Below, one piece after another: positions 1-9,435 of a stretch of DNA of 64,000 bases. This DNA is from a virus, in the IMG/VR virus record IMGVR_UViG_3300023174_000134, positions 17,501 to 81,500 of that record, one strand, 5' to 3'. Position numbers and translations under genes: made by a program. Position 1 is the stretch's first letter. Each line of letters begins with the position of its first letter. The notes beneath the pieces are model-generated. The model was not told the origin of the DNA, made no database searches, and saw nothing but the letters and a program-made list of their open reading frames with translations.

Positions 1-1948
1 TACCTGTATCAACAGTATATAAGTTAGCAGGAATAATTTGGCCAACAGTATATGGTGATGTGCCGGCAGTTGTTACAACAATTTGATAATTCTCAGCTTT
101 AGCAGAAGAACTTGTGGCAGCAGAAATTGTTTCACCTGTACCAACAGTTAATGCTGGAGAATCTGAAGATGAGAATGACTGAGATGCATACAGACGCTTA
201 TACGAGTATGAAAAATCAGCAATTGTATTTTGTGCAATATAGTTTTGGCCAAGATTAAACAATAATGGCTCAAGGTTGCTATCTGAAATAAATGTGTCGT
301 TATATGTTGAAGCTGGATCTTTAGATGAAGTATCAATATCAGCTGCGGCAAGACGAGTTGTACCGCTAACTATTGATAATGACTTAACATCATTAACTTC
401 AAAGTCAATAGACCAGTTAGATAATGAATTTGGTGTAGTAATAAAAGGCTCAGAAAGTTGAATTGTCTGAGTTGCACCATTGTAATTGGTAATTGTTTTT
501 GGTGTTTCACCAACACCAGGACCAGCAATAACTCTAAACTTGGCACCAATATAAGCGGTATTAGCAGTAGAATATAATTGTGAACCAGTTATACTATTTG
601 CAATCTGAACATAACCTGTATTTGTTCCTAAAACAACTACATTACCACCTGTAATAGAACCAACATTCACATCAAACAAGTATGTGCGATAGGTATATGT
701 TGAAGAATTTTGTGTATTGGATGCAGAATCAAATGCAATAGATTTAACACGAGCTGTACCAATCTTAGTATTAGTAATTGTACCAGCAGTTGCCACATTG
801 ATTGTGCTATTTGATACACAATGTAAATCTACTGTTTGTAAACTGTTAATTGGTAAAGAACCAAAATGTGTATTTGAATACACATAATAACCATAGTCAG
901 CAGTCAGTCGTTTATTATTTACTGAATCGGTTGTTCTTGGTTTATCAAATGTAATTGTTGTTGGTGCAATGGTTTCAAATTCATAACCGTAAACATATGC
1001 TTTACCTGGCGATAGAATGACGTTAGCCTTTGCAGTATTAGCTGCACTTGTTTCTAATGCAAGTTTGAATGGTCGAACAGTATAGTTACCAGATTCATCA
1101 TATGTTCTGCGTGCTAAAGTATCTTCTAACACAGCATATTGTGGATAAATTAATGCGTAAGATAGAGTTCCATTTACAGTTCTAGCTAACTCAATAAATT
1201 GCGTGTCATCGGTAGAATCAAGCGTTCTGCTAGAAAGAATTAGTTCAATCTTAAATCGGTCGGCACCTGGAGCTTGAAAGTTAGAAGCATCTTGTGCTGG
1301 ATCCAACAAAGAAGTATCTTGTGTATATTCAACAATAGATTCTGTAATTTCAAAACCAATTCTTGCATTGGCAGATGTATTATATTTACTGAGTGCTATT
1401 GTTTGAGAACTGTTTTTAATGAAAAAACCATCATAAAAATAAACACCATCACTTACAGAAAATGTTTTGCCAGTTCCAACACCACCTGTTGAAACATTAG
1501 CAAAAACTGGAGCAGCTTCAACTGTGGTAATTGTATCACCAGCAGCAAAAGCTGTTCCTGAAATTTGTTTTACAAAGATTGTTTTTGGATCACCAGTACC
1601 AGCATCAGCATCATAAACAACCACAACTTGACCAGTTTTTGTTCCTGCCAAATTGGTAATTGTTTTGCCGTTAAAATTGTTAATATTAACCGCTGTACCA
1701 GCATAATCTGTGGCCACATTTAAATATGTGGAATCATGGATGAACAGTTGACCACCAGAAACGACAGAACCGTTTTTGAAAACGTGTTCGCCAAAACGCT
1801 CAACTTGTTTTTGTAAAAGAGTTTGAGATTGTGTTAATTCACGAGCTTGAACAGCAAAACCAGGCTTAAACAATATCCGAAGAAATTTCTTATCTTCGTT
1901 AAAATCATCATAATATGGATTGACATTAAAATTGGTATTTAACGACAT
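1..1948 (-). CDS. DUF4815-type virion protein, partial (3' end beyond window)
   Basis: A long open frame starts at the ATG at 1946-1948 (MSLNTNFNVNPYYDDF) and stays open to base 1, so at least 649 residues are present and the C-terminus lies outside the window. The N-terminus, with its RILFKPGFAVQARELTQ and LLQKQVERFGEHVFKNG motifs, matches the DUF4815 family of T4-like marine phages as I remember it. The rest is Ser/Thr/Asn-rich beta-type sequence typical of virion proteins. It is the last gene of the baseplate series, 12 bases downstream of the gp8-like gene, in the position that T4 uses for gp9/gp10, so a baseplate-peripheral or fibre-connector role is likely. The exact role is inference. 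Confidence 0.8.
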   Translation of the reverse strand, partial: MSLNTNFNVNPYYDDFNEDKKFLRILFKPGFAVQARELTQSQTLLQKQVERFGEHVFKNGSVVSGGQLFIHDSTYLNVATDYAGTAVNINNFNGKTITNLAGTKTGQVVVVYDADAGTGDPKTIFVKQISGTAFAAGDTITTVEAAPVFANVSTGGVGTGKTFSVSDGVYFYDGFFIKNSSQTIALSKYNTSANARIGFEITESIVEYTQDTSLLDPAQDASNFQAPGADRFKIELILSSRTLDSTDDTQFIELARTVNGTLSYALIYPQYAVLEDTLARRTYDESGNYTVRPFKLALETSAANTAKANVILSPGKAYVYGYEFETIAPTTITFDKPRTTDSVNNKRLTADYGYYVYSNTHFGSLPINSLQTVDLHCVSNSTINVATAGTITNTKIGTARVKSIAFDSASNTQNSSTYTYRTYLFDVNVGSITGGNVVVLGTNTGYVQIANSITGSQLYSTANTAYIGAKFRVIAGPGVGETPKTITNYNGATQTIQLSEPFITTPNSLSNWSIDFEVNDVKSLSIVSGTTRLAAADIDTSSKDPASTYNDTFISDSNLEPLLFNLGQNYIAQNTIADFSYSYKRLYASQSFSSSDSPALTVGTGETISAATSSSAKAENYQIVVTTAGTSPYTVGQIIPANLYTVDTG

Positions 1949-1960
1949 TAACTATTTTCC

Positions 1961-3544
1961 TTAGAATCTAATAACAAACTTAACATTTTCAGCTTGTCCA
2001 TCTGCTCGTGTAACTTTTTGAATATTTTCAGCATACAATATATCACCGGTATATGGTTGAAATTCAGGATTGGTCAATTTTACAACAGTCCTGTTTATAC
2101 CAGAATTTGCACCAATTAATGTGCCACCAACTGATACTGTTCCTTTCACTTTGGTCAATCTAACTTCATTTGCTGATTGAGCATTTACAAACCCATAAAA
2201 ATAGGCACTATTAGAAGAAGCTCCCTGATAAACAAACTCGTTTAACTCAAAGTTTGTACCAGCAATTAAAGTTATATTTGTGGTTTGCGAAATAACTGTA
2301 TTTGCATTTGAACTAATCACAGGTGAAGTATTACCGTATTTATACGGATCTCTTAAAAGTCCATACTGTCTAAATGAGGTGGATGTTGAAATTAGACCAT
2401 TTTCTGTAGCATCAACTGACCCAATTCTTTCGACAACCATAACATTCGTTGCATCTAACTCTTTTGCAGGATTGAAACCGTGGCCAAATTTAGGAGTAAT
2501 AATGACTCTGGCATTTGCCGTATTTGCACCAGGTGTTGCACCAGATGTTCCTGATCCATAAATTGTTGCATTGGCATACGAATATCCAGTTCCAGAAACA
2601 TCTATTGTTATTTTTGATATTGCACTATTTGTAATATTGGCAGAAGCTATTGCTCCAGTTCCATCGCCGTCAATATAAACTCTTGTTTTAAATGTGAGGT
2701 TATTTGCTGTTGTTCCGCCACCATTTGCGGTAGTGGCAGTTGATATGATGATTGAACTTGTATTTGGATTTACAGTTGTTACAGTTGTTCCAGAAGCAAT
2801 ACCTGTTCCGGTTACTGCCATATTTGCAACCACATTTGTAGTATTTGCAAGAGCAATTGTAGTTACTCCTGATACAAACGCCGTTGCGGTAATTGAAGGT
2901 TCAGCATATCCCTTGCCTCCGCCAGTAACTATAATTGTTGTTAATTCACCATCAATTAAGTTTGTTGAACTTACATTATAGTCTAGTTTTGCAATAGAAA
3001 TTGGAGCTGGAATCCAATCTGTTGTCAAAAACCGATTAGATGGTTTGACATTATACATATATTTCCAAATAAAGCCATCTGCTGTAAAGATTGTTCCGTT
3101 AGCCGTAGAATAATCTCCAGTCGGTTCTACTGTGGAAATAGAGTTTGCATTATTAGATAAACACTTATATACGTTTCTGGCAGAAGTCAAAATATACATC
3201 GGTTGACTGTTACCACCAGCACCAGAATCAGCCGTCAATAATGTATCAATTGATATTTTGTCATCAAATTGTTTGTATCTTTTTCCTGTTGTCCAATTTA
3301 CACGAGGAACAACCAATTCCACATCATTACCAGTAATGCGTTTGGCCGCATACATATTGTCCCATACAGATTTCTCATCAAAAGAAGAATCAACTATGGA
3401 ATTTGGAGAAGATTCGTTTGCATACGGAACATGATTTCCAATGAACACATAACCAACTGTAGCTGGTTCCGGTTCATAGAACGATTCTTTGAATTGTTCT
3501 GCGTTATTAAACGAGAGTTTTTTGGAAGTATAAAAAGTTGCCAT
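1961..3544 (-). CDS. gp8: Baseplate wedge subunit, gp8-like, enlarged
   Basis: The protein has 527 residues against about 334 in T4 gp8. Family landmarks recalled from T4 are present at both ends: VVPRVNW near residue 78, TADGFIWKYMYNVKP near 155-170, and the C-terminal YAENIQKVTRADGQAENVKF ending in IRF. Between about residues 195 and 345 lies a Gly/Thr/Asn-rich stretch absent from T4 gp8, with repeats of the type GGGKGYAEPSIT and VSGTGYSYANATI that also occur in the neighbouring gp6 and gp7 proteins. In T4, gp8 sits in the wedge beside gp7 and gp10. The gene lies directly downstream of the gp7-like gene, with a CATAAATA motif 12 bases before its ATG. Confidence 0.8.
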   Translation of the reverse strand: MATFYTSKKLSFNNAEQFKESFYEPEPATVGYVFIGNHVPYANESSPNSIVDSSFDEKSVWDNMYAAKRITGNDVELVVPRVNWTTGKRYKQFDDKISIDTLLTADSGAGGNSQPMYILTSARNVYKCLSNNANSISTVEPTGDYSTANGTIFTADGFIWKYMYNVKPSNRFLTTDWIPAPISIAKLDYNVSSTNLIDGELTTIIVTGGGKGYAEPSITATAFVSGVTTIALANTTNVVANMAVTGTGIASGTTVTTVNPNTSSIIISTATTANGGGTTANNLTFKTRVYIDGDGTGAIASANITNSAISKITIDVSGTGYSYANATIYGSGTSGATPGANTANARVIITPKFGHGFNPAKELDATNVMVVERIGSVDATENGLISTSTSFRQYGLLRDPYKYGNTSPVISSNANTVISQTTNITLIAGTNFELNEFVYQGASSNSAYFYGFVNAQSANEVRLTKVKGTVSVGGTLIGANSGINRTVVKLTNPEFQPYTGDILYAENIQKVTRADGQAENVKFVIRF

Positions 3545-3556
3545 GGTTTAATATTC

Positions 3557-3564
3557 TATTTATG
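3557..3564 (-). promoter_or_regulatory. Candidate late promoter box (CATAAATA) before gp8
   Basis: CATAAATA on the minus strand ends 12 bases before the gp8 ATG. T4-type late promoters consist essentially of TATAAATA recognised by gp55, with gp33 as coactivator. The T-to-C first base is shared with the motifs at 8535 and 53899, which hints at a local consensus of (T/C)ATAAATA. Inferred from motif and position only. Confidence 0.4.
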
Positions 3565-6067
3565 TAACAATTACAAGGGTTTCGCCGTTTGAAGTTATCG
3601 TAAATGCAGAATTTACTGTTGCTACCGTGTTACTGTAAATAGCATTAACATATCTAATTTGTGAATTAACAGCAATTTGAGAACCTATTGTTAACACACC
3701 TAAACTATTAGAAATATTAAATTTCGTGTTTGTGCCAGTTATATAGATGCTACTATTTACATTGACTGTTCCAGCAATAGTATTTGCCACATTTAAAGCC
3801 GTTTTGTCAATAGTGGTATTAATTGTTTCATTAATCTTATATTCTGCATAATCAATGAATCCAGCTGGGTGAATTAAATCTTTGAACACATCTTTAAATT
3901 TACTAAATTCTACCGAAGATGAGAGTAAATATGAATAATCAACATAGTATTCACGACCTTGGATCACTCTTTCTGAACTCGACAGTAAAGAATCGGATGT
4001 TGTCCAACGACCAGGAAAAGTAATATAACTTGGTTCAATTTCTGTGTTTGCTGTAGCTGTTCCATCACCATATGCTGTCAAACTAATCTGTGGTGCAAAT
4101 TCATATCCTTCACCAGCATCAGTAATTCTTATTTTTAATATAGCACCAGGGTTCTGGTCAGATTGTGCTAACAAATTCTCACCATCACCCATTAAAGCCG
4201 ATACAGTCAAATTAGCGTTAGATCCAGCTGTTGATGAAATCGTGATTGTTGGTAATTTTTTAGCATCATAATTTTGACCGCCTATTGGGTAATCACCAAA
4301 TTTACCAATTGTTTTGTTAGTTGTAGCATAATTAAAATTAACATTAACATTCAATGAGGTGTTGGATGAAATGGAATTAATATAACGAGGTTCATTGTTA
4401 ACCATAATTCGGTCACCAACTCGTAAATCATCTTGAAATACAGTATTAGTTCCAATAACTGTTACATTTGAATTGCCAAAAGTATTTGCGGTACCACGAA
4501 TTCTTGATGGTTGTAATTCTACTTTAGTAATTGCACCTGTTGGTGACACATTGGTTACGGCTGCAGCTCCACCAATACCAAAAGTCATAGATTTTTGTGT
4601 GAATAATAATTCATCTCCAATGGCATATCCACTGCCGCCATTATTAATTTCAATTCTACCTAGTGAATATGTGCTTAAAACTTGATGCGTTGTGCCGTTT
4701 GCTTGAAACGGTGCAGAATCAGCATCTAATGTTGGAATAGAAGCAAATGCGGCATTGGCAAATAAAATTGCCACATTGGTAATTGCACCAATACTTGTAA
4801 CATTCTGAAAACTTAAAGCATCAATAATTTTTGAATTAACATTTTCAGTAACAATTGAAGCATTGAATCCATAATTGGCAGCATTAATTGCAATACTTCC
4901 ATAATCAGCAATTCTATCAGTATTAACAACAAAAACATTTGCTGTGTTTTGACCAGAAACATCAACACCATCAATAGCAAGAGTTAATGAAGCTGCGCCC
5001 GTTCCAACCACATAAACATTTGAACCAACTTTAAATCCGGCACCGCCAGCTAAAGCTTGAATTTTATTAATAAATCCAGAAAATACTTCTGAAATAACGG
5101 CAGTTGCTGGATTTGTAGGGTTGCCTCCAGTAATTGTTACTGGATCTCCAACATTATAACTTGCACCACCATTAATAATGTTAATTGTTCTAAGTGAAGC
5201 TAACCCTAAAACTTCTATCTCAATTAACGAACCATCATCTGGATCTATAATATCTAATGTTGCATTTTCGCCTGTTGTAAATTCTCCAAGGAGAGTTTTT
5301 TTGTTTACATAAAGTTCAAAAATAGGAACAGTATTAACTGTTTTTTGTGAAACCCTTTCTACTAAAGCTGTAGCAGAAGAATCTGACCCGGTCAACTTAC
5401 GGTTTGTTAAAATTTCAAAATTAAAATCATTATATAAAACTTTTATTTCAGAATTATTTGCCGGAGCAGAGTTGAATATTAATTTTCTGGATTCTTTGCG
5501 AACATAATAATCTGTGGCTTCGGTTTTCAAAACTCCATTTACATATACGGCAATTGTTTCTGCCGCAGCAACTTGAGCTAATTTAAATGTTGTTTTTGTT
5601 CCGTTACCAGTATAATTACTGTAAACACTTTGCGAAATACGAAATGCATTTTCAATCAACCATTTGCCATCAGAAGCTCGCAAAACATTTAAATTTGGTT
5701 GAATAACTTCTACTTCTTCATTAAATAAAAGACGGAATAAAAGTTGAAAAGATTTTTGATTACCTTTAGCCAAATACAAAGGCAATATTTGTTTGATTAG
5801 AGTGCCTTTGTCTACCTCAACATTACGAGGAATTAAACTAGCATAGGTATTGAAAAAGTTATTTTCAAATTCTGCAATAGAATAATCAACATCGGAGATA
5901 TAACGAAGGTCTTTTGACTTAGTTATTAAGTCATTCTTTTTTGTGCCTTGTTTGTTTTCTAAGAACTCATAATATGCTTCCAAAAAAGCAATAAAATTAG
6001 GATGTTCTTCACGAACAAACTCCGGTACCTGACGATTAATCAGTAACGATGTTTTTTGGTCAGCCAT
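3560..6067 (-). CDS. Baseplate wedge protein, gp7-like by position
   Basis: The protein has 835 residues. The N-terminus (MADQKTSLLINRQVPEFVRE, then PNFIAFLEAYYEFLE near 24-38 and ILPLYLAKGNQKSFQLLFRL near 93-112) belongs to a conserved T4-like marine phage family sitting between gp6 and gp8. The rest is rich in Gly/Asn/Thr beta repeats such as GGASYNVGDPVTITGG, GGAGFKVGSNVYVVG and NNGGSGYAIGDELLF, which resemble short beta-rich virion repeats. T4 gp7 is the large peripheral wedge arm (about 1,030 residues). Sequence similarity to T4 gp7 itself is not visible, so the name rests on order and size. The ORF abuts gp6: its ATG is at 6067, the last base of gp6. Confidence 0.65.
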   Translation of the reverse strand: MADQKTSLLINRQVPEFVREEHPNFIAFLEAYYEFLENKQGTKKNDLITKSKDLRYISDVDYSIAEFENNFFNTYASLIPRNVEVDKGTLIKQILPLYLAKGNQKSFQLLFRLLFNEEVEVIQPNLNVLRASDGKWLIENAFRISQSVYSNYTGNGTKTTFKLAQVAAAETIAVYVNGVLKTEATDYYVRKESRKLIFNSAPANNSEIKVLYNDFNFEILTNRKLTGSDSSATALVERVSQKTVNTVPIFELYVNKKTLLGEFTTGENATLDIIDPDDGSLIEIEVLGLASLRTINIINGGASYNVGDPVTITGGNPTNPATAVISEVFSGFINKIQALAGGAGFKVGSNVYVVGTGAASLTLAIDGVDVSGQNTANVFVVNTDRIADYGSIAINAANYGFNASIVTENVNSKIIDALSFQNVTSIGAITNVAILFANAAFASIPTLDADSAPFQANGTTHQVLSTYSLGRIEINNGGSGYAIGDELLFTQKSMTFGIGGAAAVTNVSPTGAITKVELQPSRIRGTANTFGNSNVTVIGTNTVFQDDLRVGDRIMVNNEPRYINSISSNTSLNVNVNFNYATTNKTIGKFGDYPIGGQNYDAKKLPTITISSTAGSNANLTVSALMGDGENLLAQSDQNPGAILKIRITDAGEGYEFAPQISLTAYGDGTATANTEIEPSYITFPGRWTTSDSLLSSSERVIQGREYYVDYSYLLSSSVEFSKFKDVFKDLIHPAGFIDYAEYKINETINTTIDKTALNVANTIAGTVNVNSSIYITGTNTKFNISNSLGVLTIGSQIAVNSQIRYVNAIYSNTVATVNSAFTITSNGETLVIVT

Positions 6068-8121
6068 TATGAACTATATTTCTTTTCTAATATTGTTGAA
6101 ATTGCTATTGGATCATCTTCATCAATGGTAAGAATTGTGTCCCTTGTTGATTCAATAATTCCTTTTTCAGATTCAATTGATAGACGAATTAATCCATCAG
6201 TAGAATCAATGCTTAAAAACCGAATGTTATTAATGGTTACAATTCCATTGTCATAATCAATAGTTCCTGCATTAGAATTAATAATCTGCCTTTGTGCTAA
6301 ACTATCATAATAAATTGTTCTAAGTGTACCTGTTTTACCATCAATAACAGCAAGCGCTTCTGCACCATATCCGTTACCGCCAGTAATTGAAACTGTGGCA
6401 CGAGTATAATCAGTACCACGATTAGTGATATTAATATTTTGAATTTTACCATTTACAATTACTGCTTCAGCTGTTGCATTTGTGCCATCGCCAGTAATTG
6501 TAACTGTTGGTGTGGTTGTATATCCTGTTCCTGGATTGGTAATTTGAATTGAAGATATACCAGTAAAAGATTGTGGAGCCTCATCAAATTGAGCCGTTCT
6601 TACTGTTCCAGTAATATCAAATACTGTAAATAATGTTGATGTTAATTTATTTGTTAGTGTTCCACGATGAATAGGAACATTATATTTAATTGTATAACTT
6701 ACAGATTCATTTAATTGAGGTGTAAATCGGCGTTGAACACGGACAACGGTTTCTGATCCAATAATTGAATCACCATTCGTAGCATCAATAGAGTCTTGTA
6801 ATTTTGAAAGAATAAATGTACCAGCAAACTTATTCAAATTGGTATCACGGTAATCTAAAATAGCTTGACGAATATTTGTTTTAATACTGCCTTCATCTGA
6901 AGATGTTTTCTTTGGGTCATATTGAACTCGGTTTTCAACAATTAAATATAAAAATTGTGCATCACGAATTTCTGCACTTACTGATACAATTGCTTTTGGG
7001 TTAATAATATCATCAATAATTCTTTGTTTTTCAGTTTCAGAAATAAAATAATTTGCTTTTGGTTTTAGTGCAATATAAACTTTACCAAAAACTTTTGGAG
7101 TTTCAGTTTCGCCACCCCAAACGGATAAAGAATCTACACTTGGGTATTTACTCTTAATATACGATTCATAATCTTTAACAGTAACTAAACGATTTTGTGT
7201 TGCATATTGAGCTGCAGCTGAGTATTTAATTGAATCGACTGTTTCACGAGTTGAACCACCAGATGCTACATCAACAACATCAACAACGATATCAGAATAA
7301 GCGCCAATTGAAGAAGCGGCAACAAAACCATTCGTTTGATTGGCAGCAACACCATTGGTAACCAAATATGTTACTGTAACAACTGCACCATCATTAAGTG
7401 CTTTGCCAACCACTCCATCACCAAAATAAATTTCGTAGTTTCCATTTTTACTTTCTTGTAAAAAATAAACATTAGATGTTGAAGTAATATCAAGAATATC
7501 TGTTACTTGATTATAAACTTGTGTTGATGTATTTCCCACATTTGGTGATACGGATACAGAAATTGTTGTTGTATCAATATTGTTATCAGGTAATACAAAT
7601 ACAGATTTTGGATTAGAGTTTTCAGTATAATTGAAAACATAACTTACCAATGAACCTTCATAAATGTCCAAATTTTCAAAGAAAAAAGAAGTGTTGGATT
7701 TTGTTACTGTGGTTTCTTCTAATACAACAAAATTATAAGAAAGACTATCAATTAAATTTGAACTAAATGTAAACCCTCTTGGAATAGTCAATGTTTCAGG
7801 TGTTGTTGTTCCACTATTCACAGTTACATTAACGATTGCTCGTGGTGCAGTAACAGAAAAAGGAATATAACCTAAAGTTTTGGCGTGAGAAACAACCGAA
7901 TCTCTTAGTAAAGCGGTATCTAAAAATGCTTCATTAGCCACCATGTTCAAGTAGTATGAATTGTAGTGGGTATTATAAGCAAGAATATCTAAAAGAATAT
8001 TTAATCCAGCACCATCAAAATCATAGTCTTGAAATTGAGATTGTTGTTTTAAATATGCTTTTAGGTTTGTCTTGATTTGGTCAAAATCAAGGTCAGAAAT
8101 CTGTAAACGAGCGTTAGCCAT
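6067..8121 (-). CDS. gp6: Baseplate wedge subunit gp6
   Basis: The protein has 684 residues, close to T4 gp6 (660). The N-terminus carries LDFDQIKTNLKAYLK, FDGAGLNILLDILAYNTHY and LRDSVVSHAKTLGYIPFS, the signature of the gp6/J-like baseplate wedge family. gp6 dimers form the inner iris ring of the baseplate and bind gp25 and gp53. Near residues 515-590 are GTGYTTTPTVTITGDG-type repeats shared with gp7 and gp8. The gene is followed without a gap by the gp7-like ORF and preceded by gp25, a frequent order in marine T4-like phages. The start is the ATG at 8121, four bases after the gp25 stop. Confidence 0.9.
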   Translation of the reverse strand: MANARLQISDLDFDQIKTNLKAYLKQQSQFQDYDFDGAGLNILLDILAYNTHYNSYYLNMVANEAFLDTALLRDSVVSHAKTLGYIPFSVTAPRAIVNVTVNSGTTTPETLTIPRGFTFSSNLIDSLSYNFVVLEETTVTKSNTSFFFENLDIYEGSLVSYVFNYTENSNPKSVFVLPDNNIDTTTISVSVSPNVGNTSTQVYNQVTDILDITSTSNVYFLQESKNGNYEIYFGDGVVGKALNDGAVVTVTYLVTNGVAANQTNGFVAASSIGAYSDIVVDVVDVASGGSTRETVDSIKYSAAAQYATQNRLVTVKDYESYIKSKYPSVDSLSVWGGETETPKVFGKVYIALKPKANYFISETEKQRIIDDIINPKAIVSVSAEIRDAQFLYLIVENRVQYDPKKTSSDEGSIKTNIRQAILDYRDTNLNKFAGTFILSKLQDSIDATNGDSIIGSETVVRVQRRFTPQLNESVSYTIKYNVPIHRGTLTNKLTSTLFTVFDITGTVRTAQFDEAPQSFTGISSIQITNPGTGYTTTPTVTITGDGTNATAEAVIVNGKIQNINITNRGTDYTRATVSITGGNGYGAEALAVIDGKTGTLRTIYYDSLAQRQIINSNAGTIDYDNGIVTINNIRFLSIDSTDGLIRLSIESEKGIIESTRDTILTIDEDDPIAISTILEKKYSS

Positions 8122-8125
8122 TTTC

Positions 8126-8530
8126 TTATCTAATCCGTTCTAAGAAAAAATTAATTGTAATTGGGTCGGTTCTATTCAGAACAAAAAATTCCATCTCTAC
8201 TTTAAACCCATTTCTGTCAAAATCTGCAATAGCATTAATTCTTGAAACTCTAGCTCTAGGTTCGTAGTTTGATATTGTCTGTTCTATTTCTCTTTCTATG
8301 GAAGAAGCCGTAATTGTGTCCATATTTTCAAACAAAAGTCGGCGAATATTGCTACCAATGTCTGGTTGAAATGGCCTCTCATAGTGATTAGTTAACACCA
8401 AATTCTTTATAGAATTGATGACCGCCATATCACCAACATGGCGGTTTATGTCTTTTTTGACTGGATGAATAGTAAAATTTAAGTCTAAATCACTATATTC
8501 CCGAGCGATATTTGTGGTTACGGTTGCCAT
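8126..8530 (-). CDS. gp25: Baseplate wedge subunit gp25
   Basis: The protein has 134 residues, the usual size of the gp25 family (T4 132). It shows the family order: an N-terminal strand, DMAVINSIKNLVLTNHYERPFQPDIGS-like core at about 33-60 (RPF.PD.GS), the LLFE motif, IEREIEQTISNYEPRARV with the conserved EPR at about 94-96, and a C-terminal beta hairpin. gp25 binds gp6 and gp53 and is structurally related to the sheath, nucleating sheath polymerisation. The gene lies between an unknown 292-aa gene and gp6. Confidence 0.92.
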   Translation of the reverse strand: MATVTTNIAREYSDLDLNFTIHPVKKDINRHVGDMAVINSIKNLVLTNHYERPFQPDIGSNIRRLLFENMDTITASSIEREIEQTISNYEPRARVSRINAIADFDRNGFKVEMEFFVLNRTDPITINFFLERIR

Positions 8531-8534
8531 ATCT

Positions 8535-8542
8535 TATTTATG
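8535..8542 (-). promoter_or_regulatory. Candidate late promoter box (CATAAATA) near gp25
   Basis: CATAAATA on the minus strand lies four bases upstream of the gp25 ATG and overlaps the 3' end of the preceding gene. The very short distance means transcription would start at or inside the ATG, so it may be fortuitous or give a leaderless transcript. Confidence 0.25.
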
Positions 8543-9416
8543 CGTTCAGCCTAGAAAGTAGTTTGTCTGTTCCAATATAATCTTCAATCAAAGTGCTTTC
8601 TGATTCTCCCAAATTTTGTAATTTGCGAAGCTCTTGATAATCTTCCGACACAGCTTTTAGATTGGCATAATAATTTTTATCGTGATTTTCTCTGTTTGCC
8701 AAAAATATAGTGGTGTTCGCCAGCTGGCTATCAATTGTTGTAACTACCGATAAAGAAAGGTTTGAGGTGTGGACTGTGTTTGAGTAAGCTCCACTTGTGT
8801 CTTGTGTTATTGTTATACTATTATTAATTATATTATAGTAAGTTGAAATTATACTTGAGTTTGCATTTATCTGTGGACCAACAAAAAGACTGGTAAAACT
8901 ACCTAAAATTGGTGCGGTGTTAACGATTCCATCTGTTTGATTAACAAGATACATTGCTGATTTGCCATAACCAATTGCTGGATCTTTATATGGTGAGGTG
9001 TAAATGGCTGAAGTATTGGCACCCACATCATCATCAAAATTTCTTAGGCCTGAAAGCCTATCAGTATGTAATTTATAAGATTGGCAAACAGTAGCCAAAT
9101 TAGTATTTGCAATATTAGCAAATAAAGTAGTAATTGTTCCCGTTAATCCTTGTAATCCATTGGCTGCAGTAACAAGTGAAATAATTGAATTTGCAGAATT
9201 ACTAATAGTTTGCACATCTGTAGCCACAGGGTTTTTATAATATCCGCTTACATTACTAGTTGCTAAATCTTTTCCAGCCCAAGAAGTAAGCAAAGCAGGA
9301 ACTGCATTTAATTGTGCTTTTGTTTCGTCTGAAAAATTTTGTATGGTTTCATTTGGATCATCAAAGTTGTATCCAAGTCTTGCAAAAACTCCTGCTGAGT
9401 TTGCTATTGTTGTCAT
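8538..9416 (-). CDS. Conserved virion-region protein, unknown function
   Basis: The protein has 292 residues and is rich in Asn, Ser and Thr (SNSANSIISL, NANSSIISTYYN). No known domain was recognised and no signal peptide or membrane segment is evident. The C-terminus, SEDYQELRKLQNLGESEST, is predicted helical. It lies between the gp5 beta-helix gene and gp25, in the baseplate operon, so it is probably a structural or assembly protein. It starts at the ATG at 9416, with GGAG about eight bases upstream. Confidence 0.6.
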   Translation of the reverse strand: MTTIANSAGVFARLGYNFDDPNETIQNFSDETKAQLNAVPALLTSWAGKDLATSNVSGYYKNPVATDVQTISNSANSIISLVTAANGLQGLTGTITTLFANIANTNLATVCQSYKLHTDRLSGLRNFDDDVGANTSAIYTSPYKDPAIGYGKSAMYLVNQTDGIVNTAPILGSFTSLFVGPQINANSSIISTYYNIINNSITITQDTSGAYSNTVHTSNLSLSVVTTIDSQLANTTIFLANRENHDKNYYANLKAVSEDYQELRKLQNLGESESTLIEDYIGTDKLLSRLNA

Positions 9417-9435
9417 TTTATTTCTCCATTATAAA

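Noticed and set aside
2280-2981. Long plus-strand open frames opposite gp8
   Set aside because: They are the antisense of a well supported structural gene with Gly/Thr-rich codons, lack ribosome sites and show Val/Ala/Pro-rich low-complexity products.
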